NCBI GenBank assembly: GCA_902826165.1 | Contig: CADEDV010000001.1 | Span: 1 to 64,000 of the forward strand | DNA: 64,000 nt | Direction of reading: 5' to 3' | Source: an uncultured Bacteroidota bacterium | GTDB lineage: Bacteria > Bacteroidota > Bacteroidia > Chitinophagales > Chitinophagaceae | Part shown: positions 1 to 8,649 of the stretch, one piece after another | Layout of the letters: every line of letters begins with the position of its first letter | Position numbering within the stretch: the stretch's first letter is position 1 | Notes under the pieces: generated by a model | What the model saw: only the letters and a program-made list of their open reading frames with translations | What the model was told of the DNA's origin: nothing | Databases searched by the model: none | Program-made: the position numbers and the translations under genes

Positions 1-2
1 CT

Positions 3-299
3 GTATTGGGATTACCTGCTTATGGAAGACCCAGTGGTATCACACAAACCAATACAGTGCTGACTTATAAAACGATCTTATCGCAGGGTGGCAATCCTTT
101 GTATGATTCAGCCACCGTAACAGCCGGAGGTTTCACCAACTACACTATTTATTATAACGGCCAGTACACGGTAAAACGAAAAGCTAAACTGGCGAAGGAT
201 ATTGCTAATGGTGTGATGCTGTGGGAAAAATGGCAGGATGCGGTGGATGGCAATTCCTTACTCAAAGCTGCCTGTGATACTGTTGGCAGAGCTTACTGA
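3..299 (+). CDS. GH18 chitinase-like glycosidase, C-terminal fragment
   Basis: Only the last 98 codons or so are in the window; the reading frame is open to the left edge, so the TTG at 6 is not a real start. The fragment opens with VLGLPAYGR, which matches the late beta-strand motif (GlPfYGR) of glycoside hydrolase family 18, and ends with GVMLWEKWQDAVDGNSLLKA, which matches the final GH18 strand (GvMiWe...D...SLl). No catalytic DxxDxDxE motif is visible because it lies upstream. Members hydrolyse chitin or related beta-1,4-N-acetylglucosamine polymers, or bind them if inactive. It converges with the small minus-strand gene ending at 258, overlapping it by about 42 bp. The family is fairly sure from two motifs; substrate and secretion cannot be judged. 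Confidence 0.7.
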   Translation, partial: VLGLPAYGRPSGITQTNTVLTYKTILSQGGNPLYDSATVTAGGFTNYTIYYNGQYTVKRKAKLAKDIANGVMLWEKWQDAVDGNSLLKAACDTVGRAY

Positions 300-488
300 T
301 GGTATTATGCTTCCCGGTGAATCTGTTTTGGTTTGCAATAAGTGATTGGTCTCACAATTATCGCCATCGCAGCAGGGGAGTATATTGGTCCGGCAAACCG
401 GGCACTGGTAATGGCCGTGTACATGAACCGGTTCATTGGTTTGGTTGCAGAAAAAACAATGCTGTTGCATAGAAATCAGTATTTCCAT
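258..488 (-). CDS. Small Cys/His-rich (zinc-ribbon-like) protein
   Basis: A 76-residue protein whose first 55 residues are rich in possible metal ligands: HCFFC near the N-terminus, then HVHGH, CPVC, and CCDGDNC. This spacing of paired cysteines and histidines looks like a small zinc-binding fold, not a random frame. The ATG at 488 overlaps the stop codon of the upstream patatin-like gene (stop at 476-478), and a second in-frame ATG at 470 lies just after that stop, so translation is probably coupled either way. The tail after about residue 55 is polar and overlaps the end of the convergent GH18 gene. I know of no assigned function; a role in metal binding or in regulating the phospholipase is speculation. 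That the frame is coding is judged from composition and the operon arrangement. Confidence 0.6.
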   Translation of the reverse strand: MEILISMQQHCFFCNQTNEPVHVHGHYQCPVCRTNILPCCDGDNCETNHLLQTKTDSPGSIIPSVSSANSITGSFE

Positions 489-2824
489 TGTATCATCTTC
501 TCACATTCCCTGGCAAAATTTTTATTGTTCAGCAGTTTATCATTCATCAATCCCCGCTGAAAGCCCGAGATCACCCAGTTCATAGAAAACTTCTGTTTGT
601 ATTCTCCGCTGTAAAGGTCAACATTGATATAGTGAGTGGTATCATTCTGGTTGATAGAGGAAAGAAAATTTTTCAACCGCTGATCATTCACTAAGGTTTG
701 GGTACCATAGGAACCCAATATGGTTTGTGCCGGTGACAGCAGGTCATTGGTAAAAGGATTGATACGGCTGAGTTTACTGTTCTTCATATCATTATTGGTG
801 ATATGCAACACAAAGAACTCCAGTTTACCGGCATATTTTTTCAACGCCGAATCTGCTTTCAGCATATCGTTCATAGCGATCAGCATTTCATTCACCACAC
901 CGGCACCTGAATTATCAAAATAGCCGCCGTCTACAAAATAATGGGATTCAGTCTCGCAACTGTCACAGGGTTTGTTATCAATACGGCCGGCAGGACTGAG
1001 ATAAGGGAAGCTGGCCCCCAGTACCACGGCGGTACTCAGTTTCATATCCTCATCATCTTTCGCTCCTTTATCTTTCAGCAGGCTGAGCACATCCACTCTT
1101 TTATTGAAGTAATTTTCTTTGACACTGATATTACTGATCACTCCCGGGCTCCCGTCCTGCATACGGGTGGTGTTCACGCAAAGTACCGGCAGGGAATAAT
1201 TGGTATTGCCCCGTTGTGTCATAAAAGAAGAAAATGGATCAGCAAAGCTGTTGTATAAAAAGCAGTCTTCGCCGGGAGCCTTCTCCAGTGAATACGCCAA
1301 TGCTTGTGCACGGTCACGGGTATATTTCCTGAAAGCAGGAACCGTGTGCCGGAAAATATCACGGCCCAGTAAGCGGCTGATGGTATAACTTAAAAAATCT
1401 GATTCGAGATAGCGGGTGGCCGCTTTCCAGTACCGTTGCTGTGATGTATCTTTTGCAATAAGCTGTTCTTTATTACGCAGCAGGTTGAAAAAAGTGGCAT
1501 TGCCCACACTGCCGCCGGAAGCACCGGATAAGCAAAAAAGATGATTGGCAAATTTGCCGCCGGTAGTGTCCTGTAGCTTCGATAAAATGGAAGCCACCCA
1601 ATAACCCGAACGGGAAGCACCACCATTGGCGATCACAAAATAAACGGGATATCTTTTTATAGTAGTATCATCAAGGACGTTTTTTCTAACCGGGTTATTC
1701 ACCCAGTTGCTGAAATACTCTTTCAGTGTTTGCCGTTCACTGAACAGGGTATTTGTTTTCTCTTTGGTGGTTAGTTCTGTGAAATGCGGATCAACAAATT
1801 TGCCGAGTAACAAAGAGAAGATAAAAAACAACAGGTGAAAATTAAAACGGGCAAGTACAGAAACGGTAGCGATAATATTACCGATGCCCAGTAATACTCC
1901 AAAAGCCAATAGTAAGAAAGGGAAACTGCCAATCAGGATGGAAATATCCAATGAATTGATCGTAATGATATACACTGCTACTGCAAAAAGACTGACCCAT
2001 TGAAACAGCTTGAAATACTGGCGGTCTTCTTTGTGACTGATGATGTATTTTAATTTTTTCCAGACACCCGACCTTGAAGAAACAAGCGGCTTGTCTTCTG
2101 ATTCACCAATCTCGTCGATCTGGTTAGCCGTATCAATTTCTCTCCGCAGAATTAATAACAGCACTAACCCCACCTGCAGGCTGAGCAGAAAGATGATCAG
2201 TGTCCAGAAGGTTTTGATGAAAACAACAGACAGGATAGATGCACCCAGTATGGCATAGGCCGTAAACCTTGTACTCCGCAGGAAGAAAAGCCATTTCTTT
2301 TTGGGCATATCCCGCTGGGCCAGGAACCATTCCCAGAAATAATAGATACCATAATACCAGGCATAGCTCAGGGCCAGTAAAACATAACATAGCCAGGTGG
2401 GCCATTCCGGGTAAGGAGAATTTTCTAATTGTAAAAAAGCCAGTAAGATGATCGTGATACAGGTAAAGGCAAGTACCCTCGGAGTTTGCACCAGGAATAT
2501 CTTCCAGATCTCATGTTTGTCCGGGTCCTGGAAATCTTTGGCCCTTGCTACAATGCGGGTGCTGTACCAGGTAACGATCACCCAGAAGATGAGTGATAAT
2601 ATAAAACAGAAAAAAACAGGAGAGATAAGATGGCCCTTATCTTCCAGCGCAATGATCATCAGGTCCTTTCCCTGGGTGACATGCCAGAAACAAAAATGCG
2701 CCAGTACTAAAAAAAGGATTGGCGGAAAGAATAACCAGATAGCCTGTACCATGTAGCGCCAGGTGGCCGCCAGCAATACATCTTTATGGTTCAGCAATTG
2801 TTTGGTTCGGGTCAGTAGTGCCAT
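476..2824 (-). CDS. Membrane-embedded patatin-like phospholipase
   Basis: A 782-residue protein with two parts. Roughly residues 1-345 hold about eight hydrophobic membrane segments. The C-terminal half is a patatin-like hydrolase domain: an oxyanion-type glycine-rich stretch NGGASRSG near 400-407, the nucleophile elbow LSGASGGS with Ser about 436, and the dyad partner FVDGGY with Asp about 632. The family uses a Ser-Asp dyad to release fatty acids from phospholipids or other acyl esters. I chose the ATG at 2824 over the in-frame TTG at 2857, because the extra residues are weak and TTG is less likely. The small Cys-rich gene overlaps its stop and is probably co-transcribed. Substrate and physiological role are unknown; membrane fusion of a patatin domain suggests action at the inner membrane face. 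Confidence 0.85.
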   Translation of the reverse strand: MALLTRTKQLLNHKDVLLAATWRYMVQAIWLFFPPILFLVLAHFCFWHVTQGKDLMIIALEDKGHLISPVFFCFILSLIFWVIVTWYSTRIVARAKDFQDPDKHEIWKIFLVQTPRVLAFTCITIILLAFLQLENSPYPEWPTWLCYVLLALSYAWYYGIYYFWEWFLAQRDMPKKKWLFFLRSTRFTAYAILGASILSVVFIKTFWTLIIFLLSLQVGLVLLLILRREIDTANQIDEIGESEDKPLVSSRSGVWKKLKYIISHKEDRQYFKLFQWVSLFAVAVYIITINSLDISILIGSFPFLLLAFGVLLGIGNIIATVSVLARFNFHLLFFIFSLLLGKFVDPHFTELTTKEKTNTLFSERQTLKEYFSNWVNNPVRKNVLDDTTIKRYPVYFVIANGGASRSGYWVASILSKLQDTTGGKFANHLFCLSGASGGSVGNATFFNLLRNKEQLIAKDTSQQRYWKAATRYLESDFLSYTISRLLGRDIFRHTVPAFRKYTRDRAQALAYSLEKAPGEDCFLYNSFADPFSSFMTQRGNTNYSLPVLCVNTTRMQDGSPGVISNISVKENYFNKRVDVLSLLKDKGAKDDEDMKLSTAVVLGASFPYLSPAGRIDNKPCDSCETESHYFVDGGYFDNSGAGVVNEMLIAMNDMLKADSALKKYAGKLEFFVLHITNNDMKNSKLSRINPFTNDLLSPAQTILGSYGTQTLVNDQRLKNFLSSINQNDTTHYINVDLYSGEYKQKFSMNWVISGFQRGLMNDKLLNNKNFARECEKMIQWKY

Positions 2825-2906
2825 AGTGGGTATAGCTAAAATAGCATTCCCTTTCAAGATTGCAATACCGTGGGGTGGGTATTCCTGCAGTACTACAAGA
2901 GAAAAG

Positions 2907-3908
2907 TTATTTCACTTCTTCGTTCAGCACTTTCCACAACAGGTCTTTGAGTTCCAGCAATCCTTTATTGGTCATGGAAGAAATAAAGAGATGAGGCAAG
3001 TCAGCCGGTAATTCTTTTTCAATGGCAGCTTTTAGTTCCTCATCCAGCATATCACTTTTACTGATGGCAATAATGAATTGTTTATGGAGGAGATCGGGAT
3101 TATATTGTTCCAGTTCGTTGACCAGGATCTCAAATTCCTTTTTATGATCAGTGCTATCTGCCGGTATAAGAAATAACAACACGGCATTCCGCTCGATATG
3201 ACGAAGGAAGCGATGCCCCAATCCTTTGCCTTCCGCTGCTCCTTCAATGATACCCGGTAAGTCGGCAATGCAAAAACTTTTACCATCCCGGTATTCCACC
3301 ATGCCGAGGTTAGGAGTGATAGTGGTAAATGCATAATCAGCGATCTTGGGTTTGGCAGCGGTGATCACCGACAGCAATGTTGATTTACCAGCATTGGGAA
3401 AACCAACGAGTCCCACATCGGCCAGCACTTTTAACTCTAATACTTTCCATCCTTCTTTACCGGGTAAACCGGGTTGTGCATGTTCAGGTGCCTGGTTAGT
3501 CGGTGTGGCAAAATGAGAATTTCCCAAACCACCTTTACCGCCTTCGATCCAGATAACTTCCTGGCCGTCTTCCAGTATTTCCACTTCCTGCTGGCCGGTT
3601 TCTTCATCCCGGGCAATGGTACCCAGCGGCACTTCGATGATAATATCTTTACCGAAACGGCCTGTTTTATTATTACTGCTGCCGCCTTCTCCGTCTTCTG
3701 CCAGTACATTTTTATAATAACGGAGATGTAAAAGTGTCCAGAGGTTTTTGTTGCCTTTCAGGATGATATGGGCACCACGGCCACCATCACCACCATCAGG
3801 TCCGCCCATGGCCGTGAACTTGTTACGCATAAAATGCTTGCTGCCTGCTCCACCATGCCCGCTGCGGCAAAAGATCCTGATCTGGTCAACAAAATTGCTC
3901 TTCTCCAA
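2907..3908 (-). CDS. obg: Obg family GTPase
   Basis: A 333-residue protein, the usual length for the family. It has the glycine-rich Obg fold (about 1-160, with GHGGAGS and GGPDGGDGG) followed by a GTPase domain: G1 GFPNAGKS (169-176), G2 Thr in FTTITPN, G3 DLPG (216-219), G4 written SKSD (283-286) instead of NKxD, and G5 ISS near 309. Obg proteins bind the 50S ribosomal subunit and act in its assembly and in stress responses. The start is TTG at 3908: the sequence from there ([17 protein letters not shown]) matches the family N-terminus and no ATG fits. A TATATTTG -7 box lies 24 bp upstream. It diverges from the small gene at 3965. Confidence 0.97.
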   Translation of the reverse strand: MEKSNFVDQIRIFCRSGHGGAGSKHFMRNKFTAMGGPDGGDGGRGAHIILKGNKNLWTLLHLRYYKNVLAEDGEGGSSNNKTGRFGKDIIIEVPLGTIARDEETGQQEVEILEDGQEVIWIEGGKGGLGNSHFATPTNQAPEHAQPGLPGKEGWKVLELKVLADVGLVGFPNAGKSTLLSVITAAKPKIADYAFTTITPNLGMVEYRDGKSFCIADLPGIIEGAAEGKGLGHRFLRHIERNAVLLFLIPADSTDHKKEFEILVNELEQYNPDLLHKQFIIAISKSDMLDEELKAAIEKELPADLPHLFISSMTNKGLLELKDLLWKVLNEEVK

Positions 3909-3913
3909 AATTT

Positions 3914-3939
3914 TATATTTGCTGTGAATTGCAAATATA
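3914..3939. promoter_or_regulatory. Symmetric promoter pair between obg and the DUF6970-like gene
   Basis: A perfect 9-bp inverted repeat, TATATTTGC at 3914-3922 and GCAAATATA at 3931-3939, separated by 8 bp. Each arm contains TATATTTG, which fits the Bacteroidota -7 consensus TAnnTTTG, one on each strand. The plus copy would drive the gene at 3965 and the minus copy obg at 3908, with predicted start sites only a few bases apart. No good TTTG -33 box sits at the ideal 19-bp spacing on either side, so this is a prediction from the -7 match and symmetry. Confidence 0.45.
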
Positions 3940-3964
3940 TTCTTTCGTTCATCAACCCTTTACT

Positions 3965-4318
3965 ATGAAATATTTTATCCTTTTACTGGCTGTTCCTGCA
4001 TTTTTAAGTGAAAACTGCGGTAAAAAGAAAAAGAGGGCCGCCTTCCCCGTCTGTGTCCAGCAAAAGATTGATTCTATTGCTAAAGAACCCCGCTGGAATC
4101 CACCGGCTGAAGTGAATGAGTACAGTTATAAAGGGAAAAGAGTATTCTTGTTCAGCAGCGACTGCTGTGATTTCTTTGATGTGCTGGTAGATGAAAGCTG
4201 TAATCCTATTTGTGGCCCGCATGGTGGCATTACCGGCCGGGGAGATGGTAACTGTTCGGATTTTGATAAAGAAGCTCAACACATACAACTGATCTGGAAG
4301 GATACCAGGGAAAAATAA
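3965..4318 (+). CDS. Small secreted DUF6970-like protein
   Basis: 117 residues from the ATG at 3965 (an upstream in-frame ATG at 3929 would spoil the signal sequence). Residues 1-17 form a short hydrophobic signal ending in SENC, so it may be a lipoprotein anchored at Cys18, though the lipobox is not classical. The mature part has PVCVQQKIDSI, a WNPPAEVNEYSYKGK stretch, a DCCDFFD motif, CNPICGPHGG and GRGDGNCSDF. This cysteine-rich pattern resembles the DUF6970 family of small periplasmic proteins in Bacteroidota, a match I make from memory. Six or more cysteines suggest disulfides or a metal site. Function is unknown. It is divergent from obg and ends at a strong terminator. Confidence 0.75.
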   Translation: MKYFILLLAVPAFLSENCGKKKKRAAFPVCVQQKIDSIAKEPRWNPPAEVNEYSYKGKRVFLFSSDCCDFFDVLVDESCNPICGPHGGITGRGDGNCSDFDKEAQHIQLIWKDTREK

Positions 4319-4321
4319 AAA

Positions 4322-4338
4322 CCCCGGTGATACCGGGG
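4322..4338. terminator. Bidirectional terminator
   Basis: CCCCGGT at 4322-4328 pairs with ACCGGGG at 4332-4338 around a 3-base loop. Read on the minus strand the hairpin is followed by a T-rich run (from AAAAATAAAAA at 4311-4321), so it should end the minus gene stopping at 4366. On the plus strand the tail is CTTTAGT, weaker but adequate for the gene ending at 4318. Confidence 0.75.
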
Positions 4339-4365
4339 CTTTAGTATAAGGAAAATGGTATGGTC

Positions 4366-5610
4366 TTATTGAACGATCAGTTTCTTGCTGTACACGGCTT
4401 TACTGTTCTTGTCTAAAATTTTTACCAGGTAAAAACCTTTGGCAGCTGATTCTGTTAAGCTGATTGTTTCTGTTTGATTTTTACCACCCACATTAATGAT
4501 ACGCTGCATCATTAATCTTCCCATCACATCGGTTAACTGCACGGTATATTCACCGGCTTCCAGTTTATTGAATTGTAAGGAGAACCTGTTATTGATAACC
4601 GGGTTAGGGTAGATCTGTACTAACCCGTTATCTGTTTCTTCGATGCGGGTGAAATCTTCCACCGGGTTCTGGTTGCGTTGGCGGGTATCAAGGATATTAC
4701 TGTTGGCCAGGTCAGAACTACGCCATCCACCAGCTGTTTTATAAGGGGTGGCTGTCCAGCTGGAAGCATCTACGATATAATAACTGTTGGCATCAACAGC
4801 ACTCCCGATCATTATTTTATTATCAGCAGTTACAGCGGCACCATTGCTGGTATAGTTGGCCGGCAAACCGCTGATCGTTCCTGCATGTGTAGCGATCTTT
4901 GTTTCAATATTTACTTTGAAAACATGATTACGGGCAGAGAAAATATAAAGATTGCCTTCGTTGTCTGCGATCATATCGCCACCAAAACTGGTGCAGGAAC
5001 TATGAATTGACATTCCTTTATTCGCAGGATCATCCACTACGTTTCCAAGATCAGTAATGGTTAGCTTTTTACCTGTGGTAAAACGAACCAGGTGTGCTCC
5101 GTCGTTGGTCATAGCATAGCCATTGCCGTCATCCCCGATCGTCATCCGGGTAATGATATTTCCCTGGTCTGGAGATTTGCGGGCCATTCCGGTAAACTCC
5201 TGTGATGTGACATAGAAAACTTTCATTGTCTTCAGGTCAATATAACGGAGCTGGTCAATGAACATTGGAGTGTACCAGATGCGGTTATTTTTTTTATCAT
5301 ACGCCATCGCTGCCACCCCACTGCTGAATGCAGGTTGCAGGTTGTAACCCCTGTTTTGTTCAATGGTAAAACTGGTAAGTTCTTTTTTACTGGCTGCATC
5401 AAATGCAGTTTGCTTGCTGTCGGTTCCGTTCAGTAAAACAGCACTGAACCCACCATCCTGGAGATCGATCTTTCTTAAATAACTCCAGTTCACACCCTGC
5501 TGCTGCACATCGGTGATCGCATAGGCAAAACGGTCAGCCTGTGCATAAGCAAGTGAAGTGGTTAATAGAGCGGCTGCTAAAAAAGAAGGGAAGCGTAGAT
5601 TTTTTCTCAT
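4366..5610 (-). CDS. Secreted T9SS cargo protein, propeller-like
   Basis: 414 residues. Residues 1-23 are a signal peptide ending at AYAQ. The middle (about 25-320) has repeated short segments such as IWYTPMFIDQLRYIDL, NIITRMTIGDDGNGYAMT and GNLYIFSARNHVFKVN, each pairing a site label with a strand, which suggests a beta-propeller. The last 80 residues (from IYPNPVINNRF through MGRLMMQRI to YSKKLIVQ) are a type A T9SS sorting domain, which sends the protein across the outer membrane by the type IX system and is then removed. No catalytic residues were recognised, so the function is unknown. It is followed by a bidirectional terminator, and the second T9SS gene lies upstream behind its own terminator, so the two are probably separate transcripts. 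Confidence 0.85.
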   Translation of the reverse strand: MRKNLRFPSFLAAALLTTSLAYAQADRFAYAITDVQQQGVNWSYLRKIDLQDGGFSAVLLNGTDSKQTAFDAASKKELTSFTIEQNRGYNLQPAFSSGVAAMAYDKKNNRIWYTPMFIDQLRYIDLKTMKVFYVTSQEFTGMARKSPDQGNIITRMTIGDDGNGYAMTNDGAHLVRFTTGKKLTITDLGNVVDDPANKGMSIHSSCTSFGGDMIADNEGNLYIFSARNHVFKVNIETKIATHAGTISGLPANYTSNGAAVTADNKIMIGSAVDANSYYIVDASSWTATPYKTAGGWRSSDLANSNILDTRQRNQNPVEDFTRIEETDNGLVQIYPNPVINNRFSLQFNKLEAGEYTVQLTDVMGRLMMQRIINVGGKNQTETISLTESAAKGFYLVKILDKNSKAVYSKKLIVQ

Positions 5611-5721
5611 AAAAAAGGGTTTTGTGTTTCTATGGAGATGAAAGGCATACTTAAATTACATACTATTTAGCTTTCCCGGAAATGAAATTATATGAAAGGG
5701 AAAATCATATTAAATAAAAAA

Positions 5722-5747
5722 ACCCCTCCGCAATGTGCCAGAGGGGT
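5722..5747 (-). terminator. Rho-independent terminator
   Basis: ACCCCTC at 5722-5728 pairs with GAGGGGT at 5741-5747. On the minus strand the hairpin runs into a T tract (complement of 5714-5722), which places it just after the T9SS gene ending at 5790. Confidence 0.85.
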
Positions 5748-5789
5748 CAAGGTATAAAAACCCTGAGCATTGATTTTCACTCATCAAAC

Positions 5790-7250
5790 TCAGCGAACGA
5801 CAGAAAACTTAGTGGCTGTCAGTTCTTCTCCATTTGAAAGCTGAATAATATAACTGCCTGTTTGTAAACGCTCCAGGTTGTTGATAGCTACAGTGTTAGT
5901 TCCTTCTGCAGCTTTGCTTTGTTGTTGTAATACTGTTCTGCCGGCCAGGTCCACCACACGAATGGTAACGATGGCTGGGCGGGCTGCTTCAAAACGTATG
6001 TTCGCCACACCACCAATCACGATCGGGTTGGGGTTCATAGAAATGCCGGTCAGTGATTTAGCTCCTTTACGGATCAGCACTTCGTTACTGTATTTGAACC
6101 GGCCATTCAGATCTACCATTTTCAGGCGATAGAAGAAAACATCTCCACTTGCAGCTGCAATGTTATCGCTGTACTGGTAGTTAGAACGGGCGGCTGTATT
6201 GTTAGCATTTTTGCTACCGATGGCTGCAAAACTTCCGCTGCCATCTTTTCTTTCCACTTCAAAATGGCTGAATTCAGATTCATTTTCAGTTTCCCAGTTG
6301 ATCAGTGTGGTATTGTTTTTCAATGAAGCAGAAAAACTAAGCAGGCTCACTGGTAAAGTTGACTGGCTGGGGAATGCATAGCAGCCAAATTTAATACCGT
6401 ACTCACGACCGGGCCTGCCCACATTGTAGCCGTTGGTACCCGCTCTGAAATCATATCCGAGACGGAAGGTTACAGAACTTACACCTACAGAATTATAGCG
6501 GAATGATGAAGCTACCTGTGAACAACGGGAGATACCTGTTCTTTCATATACACCACCTGCAAAACCTGTCCAGGTGTTGCCGCCATCGGCGTAGTTATAA
6601 GCTACCAGTTCTGTAGTTCCTGCTGCTAATACAATAGGGTTGCCACCACCAAATACCTGTGCTACACGGGTTTCGCGGAGCCAGGCCTGGGATGTAGCAC
6701 CTCCTGTTTCAAAGGAACCATCTGCATCATAGCTGATCATATTCAGGCTGCTGATCGTAACAGGAGTGGTAAAGTTGTTTACCCCCTGGAAGAAATTGAT
6801 GGTCATTTGAACATATCCTCTTCTGTCAGCAGCATTCAGGTTGCCGTCAGGTCTTATCGTTGGTGCAAAGAAATCTGCCGCTGAATTACCGGCCTGGTCA
6901 AGGGCTGCATTATTATCCATACTGGTCACATCGGCCTGGAACTGGCTGTTGATCGTTACTTCAGCATTGATAGTTACACCTGCCGCAATGCCAATATTGG
7001 CAAAACGCCAGATAGCACCAACACCCAGGTTATTACCGTTGTTGCCCCGGTTATAAGTACCACCGGTAAAATTTGTTACAAAAACAGTACTGCCGGCCAC
7101 ACATTGATCGATAGGGGTGTTGCCTGGACCTAAAACTGTACAATTGCTCGCATTGCCTGCAGCCGGGTTTGCCGGAACTGTAGGCTGTGCATTTAATGCA
7201 TAACCAGAGAATAATAATGCTCCGGTTAAGATGTAGTAAACCTTTTTCAT
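5790..7250 (-). CDS. Secreted T9SS cargo protein of unknown function
   Basis: 486 residues from the ATG at 7250 (a TTG two codons upstream is less likely). Residues 1-21 are a signal peptide (KKVYYILTGALLFSGYALNAQ). Residues of about 25-285 form an all-beta region, rich in Asn, Gly and Thr, with aromatic-ended strands; no enzyme motif is visible. From about residue 295 there is a segment common to Bacteroidota surface proteins (LPVSLLSFSASLKNNTTLINW), followed by a fibronectin-like stretch. The last 75 residues (MNPNPIVIGGVANIRF to TATKFSVVR) are a type A T9SS sorting tail. The protein is therefore predicted to be exported to the cell surface or medium. It may be an adhesin or a structural surface protein, but that is a guess. 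Confidence 0.82.
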   Translation of the reverse strand: MKKVYYILTGALLFSGYALNAQPTVPANPAAGNASNCTVLGPGNTPIDQCVAGSTVFVTNFTGGTYNRGNNGNNLGVGAIWRFANIGIAAGVTINAEVTINSQFQADVTSMDNNAALDQAGNSAADFFAPTIRPDGNLNAADRRGYVQMTINFFQGVNNFTTPVTISSLNMISYDADGSFETGGATSQAWLRETRVAQVFGGGNPIVLAAGTTELVAYNYADGGNTWTGFAGGVYERTGISRCSQVASSFRYNSVGVSSVTFRLGYDFRAGTNGYNVGRPGREYGIKFGCYAFPSQSTLPVSLLSFSASLKNNTTLINWETENESEFSHFEVERKDGSGSFAAIGSKNANNTAARSNYQYSDNIAAASGDVFFYRLKMVDLNGRFKYSNEVLIRKGAKSLTGISMNPNPIVIGGVANIRFEAARPAIVTIRVVDLAGRTVLQQQSKAAEGTNTVAINNLERLQTGSYIIQLSNGEELTATKFSVVR

Positions 7251-7627
7251 GCTCAAAGTTTTATGTTAGAAATGATAATCCTTATCCAAGTTGGTCTTGA
7301 ACGGAGATGGACTCTGACGGTCGTTTAAAGGATTTGAAACTTTGAGGTTTCTTCAGAAAGGAATAATGAATGGCGCTAATCTAGCTCGGCCTTTTAGAAG
7401 GATGGGATTTTTAGGGCTGCGAACATAAGTCAACAGCAGGATTCAGACAACAGTATTAAAAAAACGACTCAACTGATTTTGGCCCTGGGGTTTCTAGAGA
7501 AAGATTGGAGTACGGTAGTATACAGGCCTTTGAGAGGGTATTGGGTACAGATTATGATGTAAAAGTAAATTGATGATTGCGGTTTCGCAAGTTTTTTCGA
7601 GTATTTTTTTTATTAAATACCGTAATT
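7251..7627. other. Intergenic region upstream of the T9SS gene and downstream of paaY
   Basis: 377 bp with no convincing gene on either strand. It should contain the promoter of the minus-strand T9SS gene, but I found no good TAnnTTTG box. The one structured item is TTGCG at 7577-7581 pairing with CGCAA at 7586-7590, followed by six T on the plus strand. It looks like a terminator but no plus-strand gene precedes it, so it may belong to an unannotated RNA or be chance. Confidence 0.4.
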
Positions 7628-8218
7628 CTACGATTTGCCTTTCCAGCTTTTATAATCAATACCAGTGTCTTTAATTGAAGTTGGGAGAACTCTCAGGGGT
7701 TCACATTCACTCCATTTCGTTTGCATCAGTGCAGGTAATTGCTGGTATAAATTTGTTCCCTGTGTTTTCCAGGCTATCATTTCATCACTAACCTCTTTAA
7801 TGATTTTGGCGGGGTTACCGACCAATAAACTCCGTGGAGGAATTTTTTCACCTTCTTTCACCAGGGATAAGGCACCCACAATACTTTCATCCCCGAGTTC
7901 AACATGGTCCATGATCACTGCATTCATACCCACCAGGCAGTTGTTCCCGATCACCGCCCCATGAATTACTGCTCCGTGGCCAATATGGGCAGCTTGTTTT
8001 AGTAATACAGTCAAACCCGGGAACATATGAATGGTGCAATTTTCCTGTACATTACAACCATCTTCAAGAATGATCTGCCCCCAGTCACCTCTTAATGCTG
8101 CACCGGGCCCTATATAACAATCTTTGCCAATGATAACATTACCTGTTACCGCTGCAAGAGGATGAACGAAAGAGGATTCATGAATGACAGGTATATGCCC
8201 GTCAAAAGAATAAATCAT
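7628..8218 (-). CDS. paaY: PaaY-like hexapeptide-repeat thioesterase
   Basis: 196 residues, the family length. Residues of about 10-150 are left-handed beta-helix hexapeptide repeats (HPLAAVTGNVIIGKDCYIG, NCTIHMFPGLTVLL, HIGHGAVIHGAVIGNNCLVG), the fold of gamma-carbonic anhydrases and PaaY. The histidines in NCTIHMF, AAHIGHG and the following repeat are at the positions used for metal binding in that superfamily. PaaY hydrolyses ring-hydroxylated CoA thioesters that would trap CoA during phenylacetate breakdown. Its start overlaps the paaI stop by 4 bp (ATGA type), so translation is coupled. The paa context favours PaaY over a general gamma-carbonic anhydrase. Confidence 0.85.
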   Translation of the reverse strand: MIYSFDGHIPVIHESSFVHPLAAVTGNVIIGKDCYIGPGAALRGDWGQIILEDGCNVQENCTIHMFPGLTVLLKQAAHIGHGAVIHGAVIGNNCLVGMNAVIMDHVELGDESIVGALSLVKEGEKIPPRSLLVGNPAKIIKEVSDEMIAWKTQGTNLYQQLPALMQTKWSECEPLRVLPTSIKDTGIDYKSWKGKS

Positions 8219-8640
8219 AACAGCGATTTATGGGTTCTGAAACAAGTGCCTTTGAATAAGGCCACCACATGATCTTTCTGGTTACTGATCGTGATATGAT
8301 AAAGACCGGTGCTTTTTCCATTGTGCAATTCTTTTGCTTCGGCAGTTAATATATCACCGACATGAACTGGTTTGGTGAAATTGATGGAGGTGTCTAATGC
8401 TACCGAAAGATTATTCCGGTTGTTACAGGCAAAGGCAAAGGCGCTATCTGCTAACGAAAAAGCAATACCGCCATGAACAATACCAAAACCATTGATCATC
8501 TCTTCTCTTACCGTCATCCTGATCTTACTATACCCTTCTGTAATATTCAATACTTCAATACCCAGCCACTGGCTGAAGAGATCATGTTTCATCATGTGGT
8601 CAACCACTGCTGCGGCCAGTTTATCTTTTTCTGCATTCAT
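8215..8640 (-). CDS. paaI: Hydroxyphenylacetyl-CoA thioesterase PaaI
   Basis: 141 residues, a single hotdog domain. The helix-start motif FGIVHGGIAFSLADSAFAFA holds the HGG signature and the catalytic Asp seen in PaaI, and FTKPVHVGDIL is the typical following strand. In the phenylacetate pathway PaaI acts as a rescue enzyme, hydrolysing dead-end CoA thioesters. It lies 9 bp after paaG and overlaps paaY by 4 bp, so paaG, paaI and paaY form one operon. The ATG at 8640 is the only sensible start. Confidence 0.9.
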   Translation of the reverse strand: MNAEKDKLAAAVVDHMMKHDLFSQWLGIEVLNITEGYSKIRMTVREEMINGFGIVHGGIAFSLADSAFAFACNNRNNLSVALDTSINFTKPVHVGDILTAEAKELHNGKSTGLYHITISNQKDHVVALFKGTCFRTHKSLL

Positions 8641-8649
8641 AACGCTATG

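Noticed and set aside
7577..7597. Terminator-like hairpin TTGCG/CGCAA followed by six T
   Set aside because: No plus-strand gene precedes it, the stem is only five pairs, and such hairpins arise by chance. It is mentioned in the intergenic entry only.
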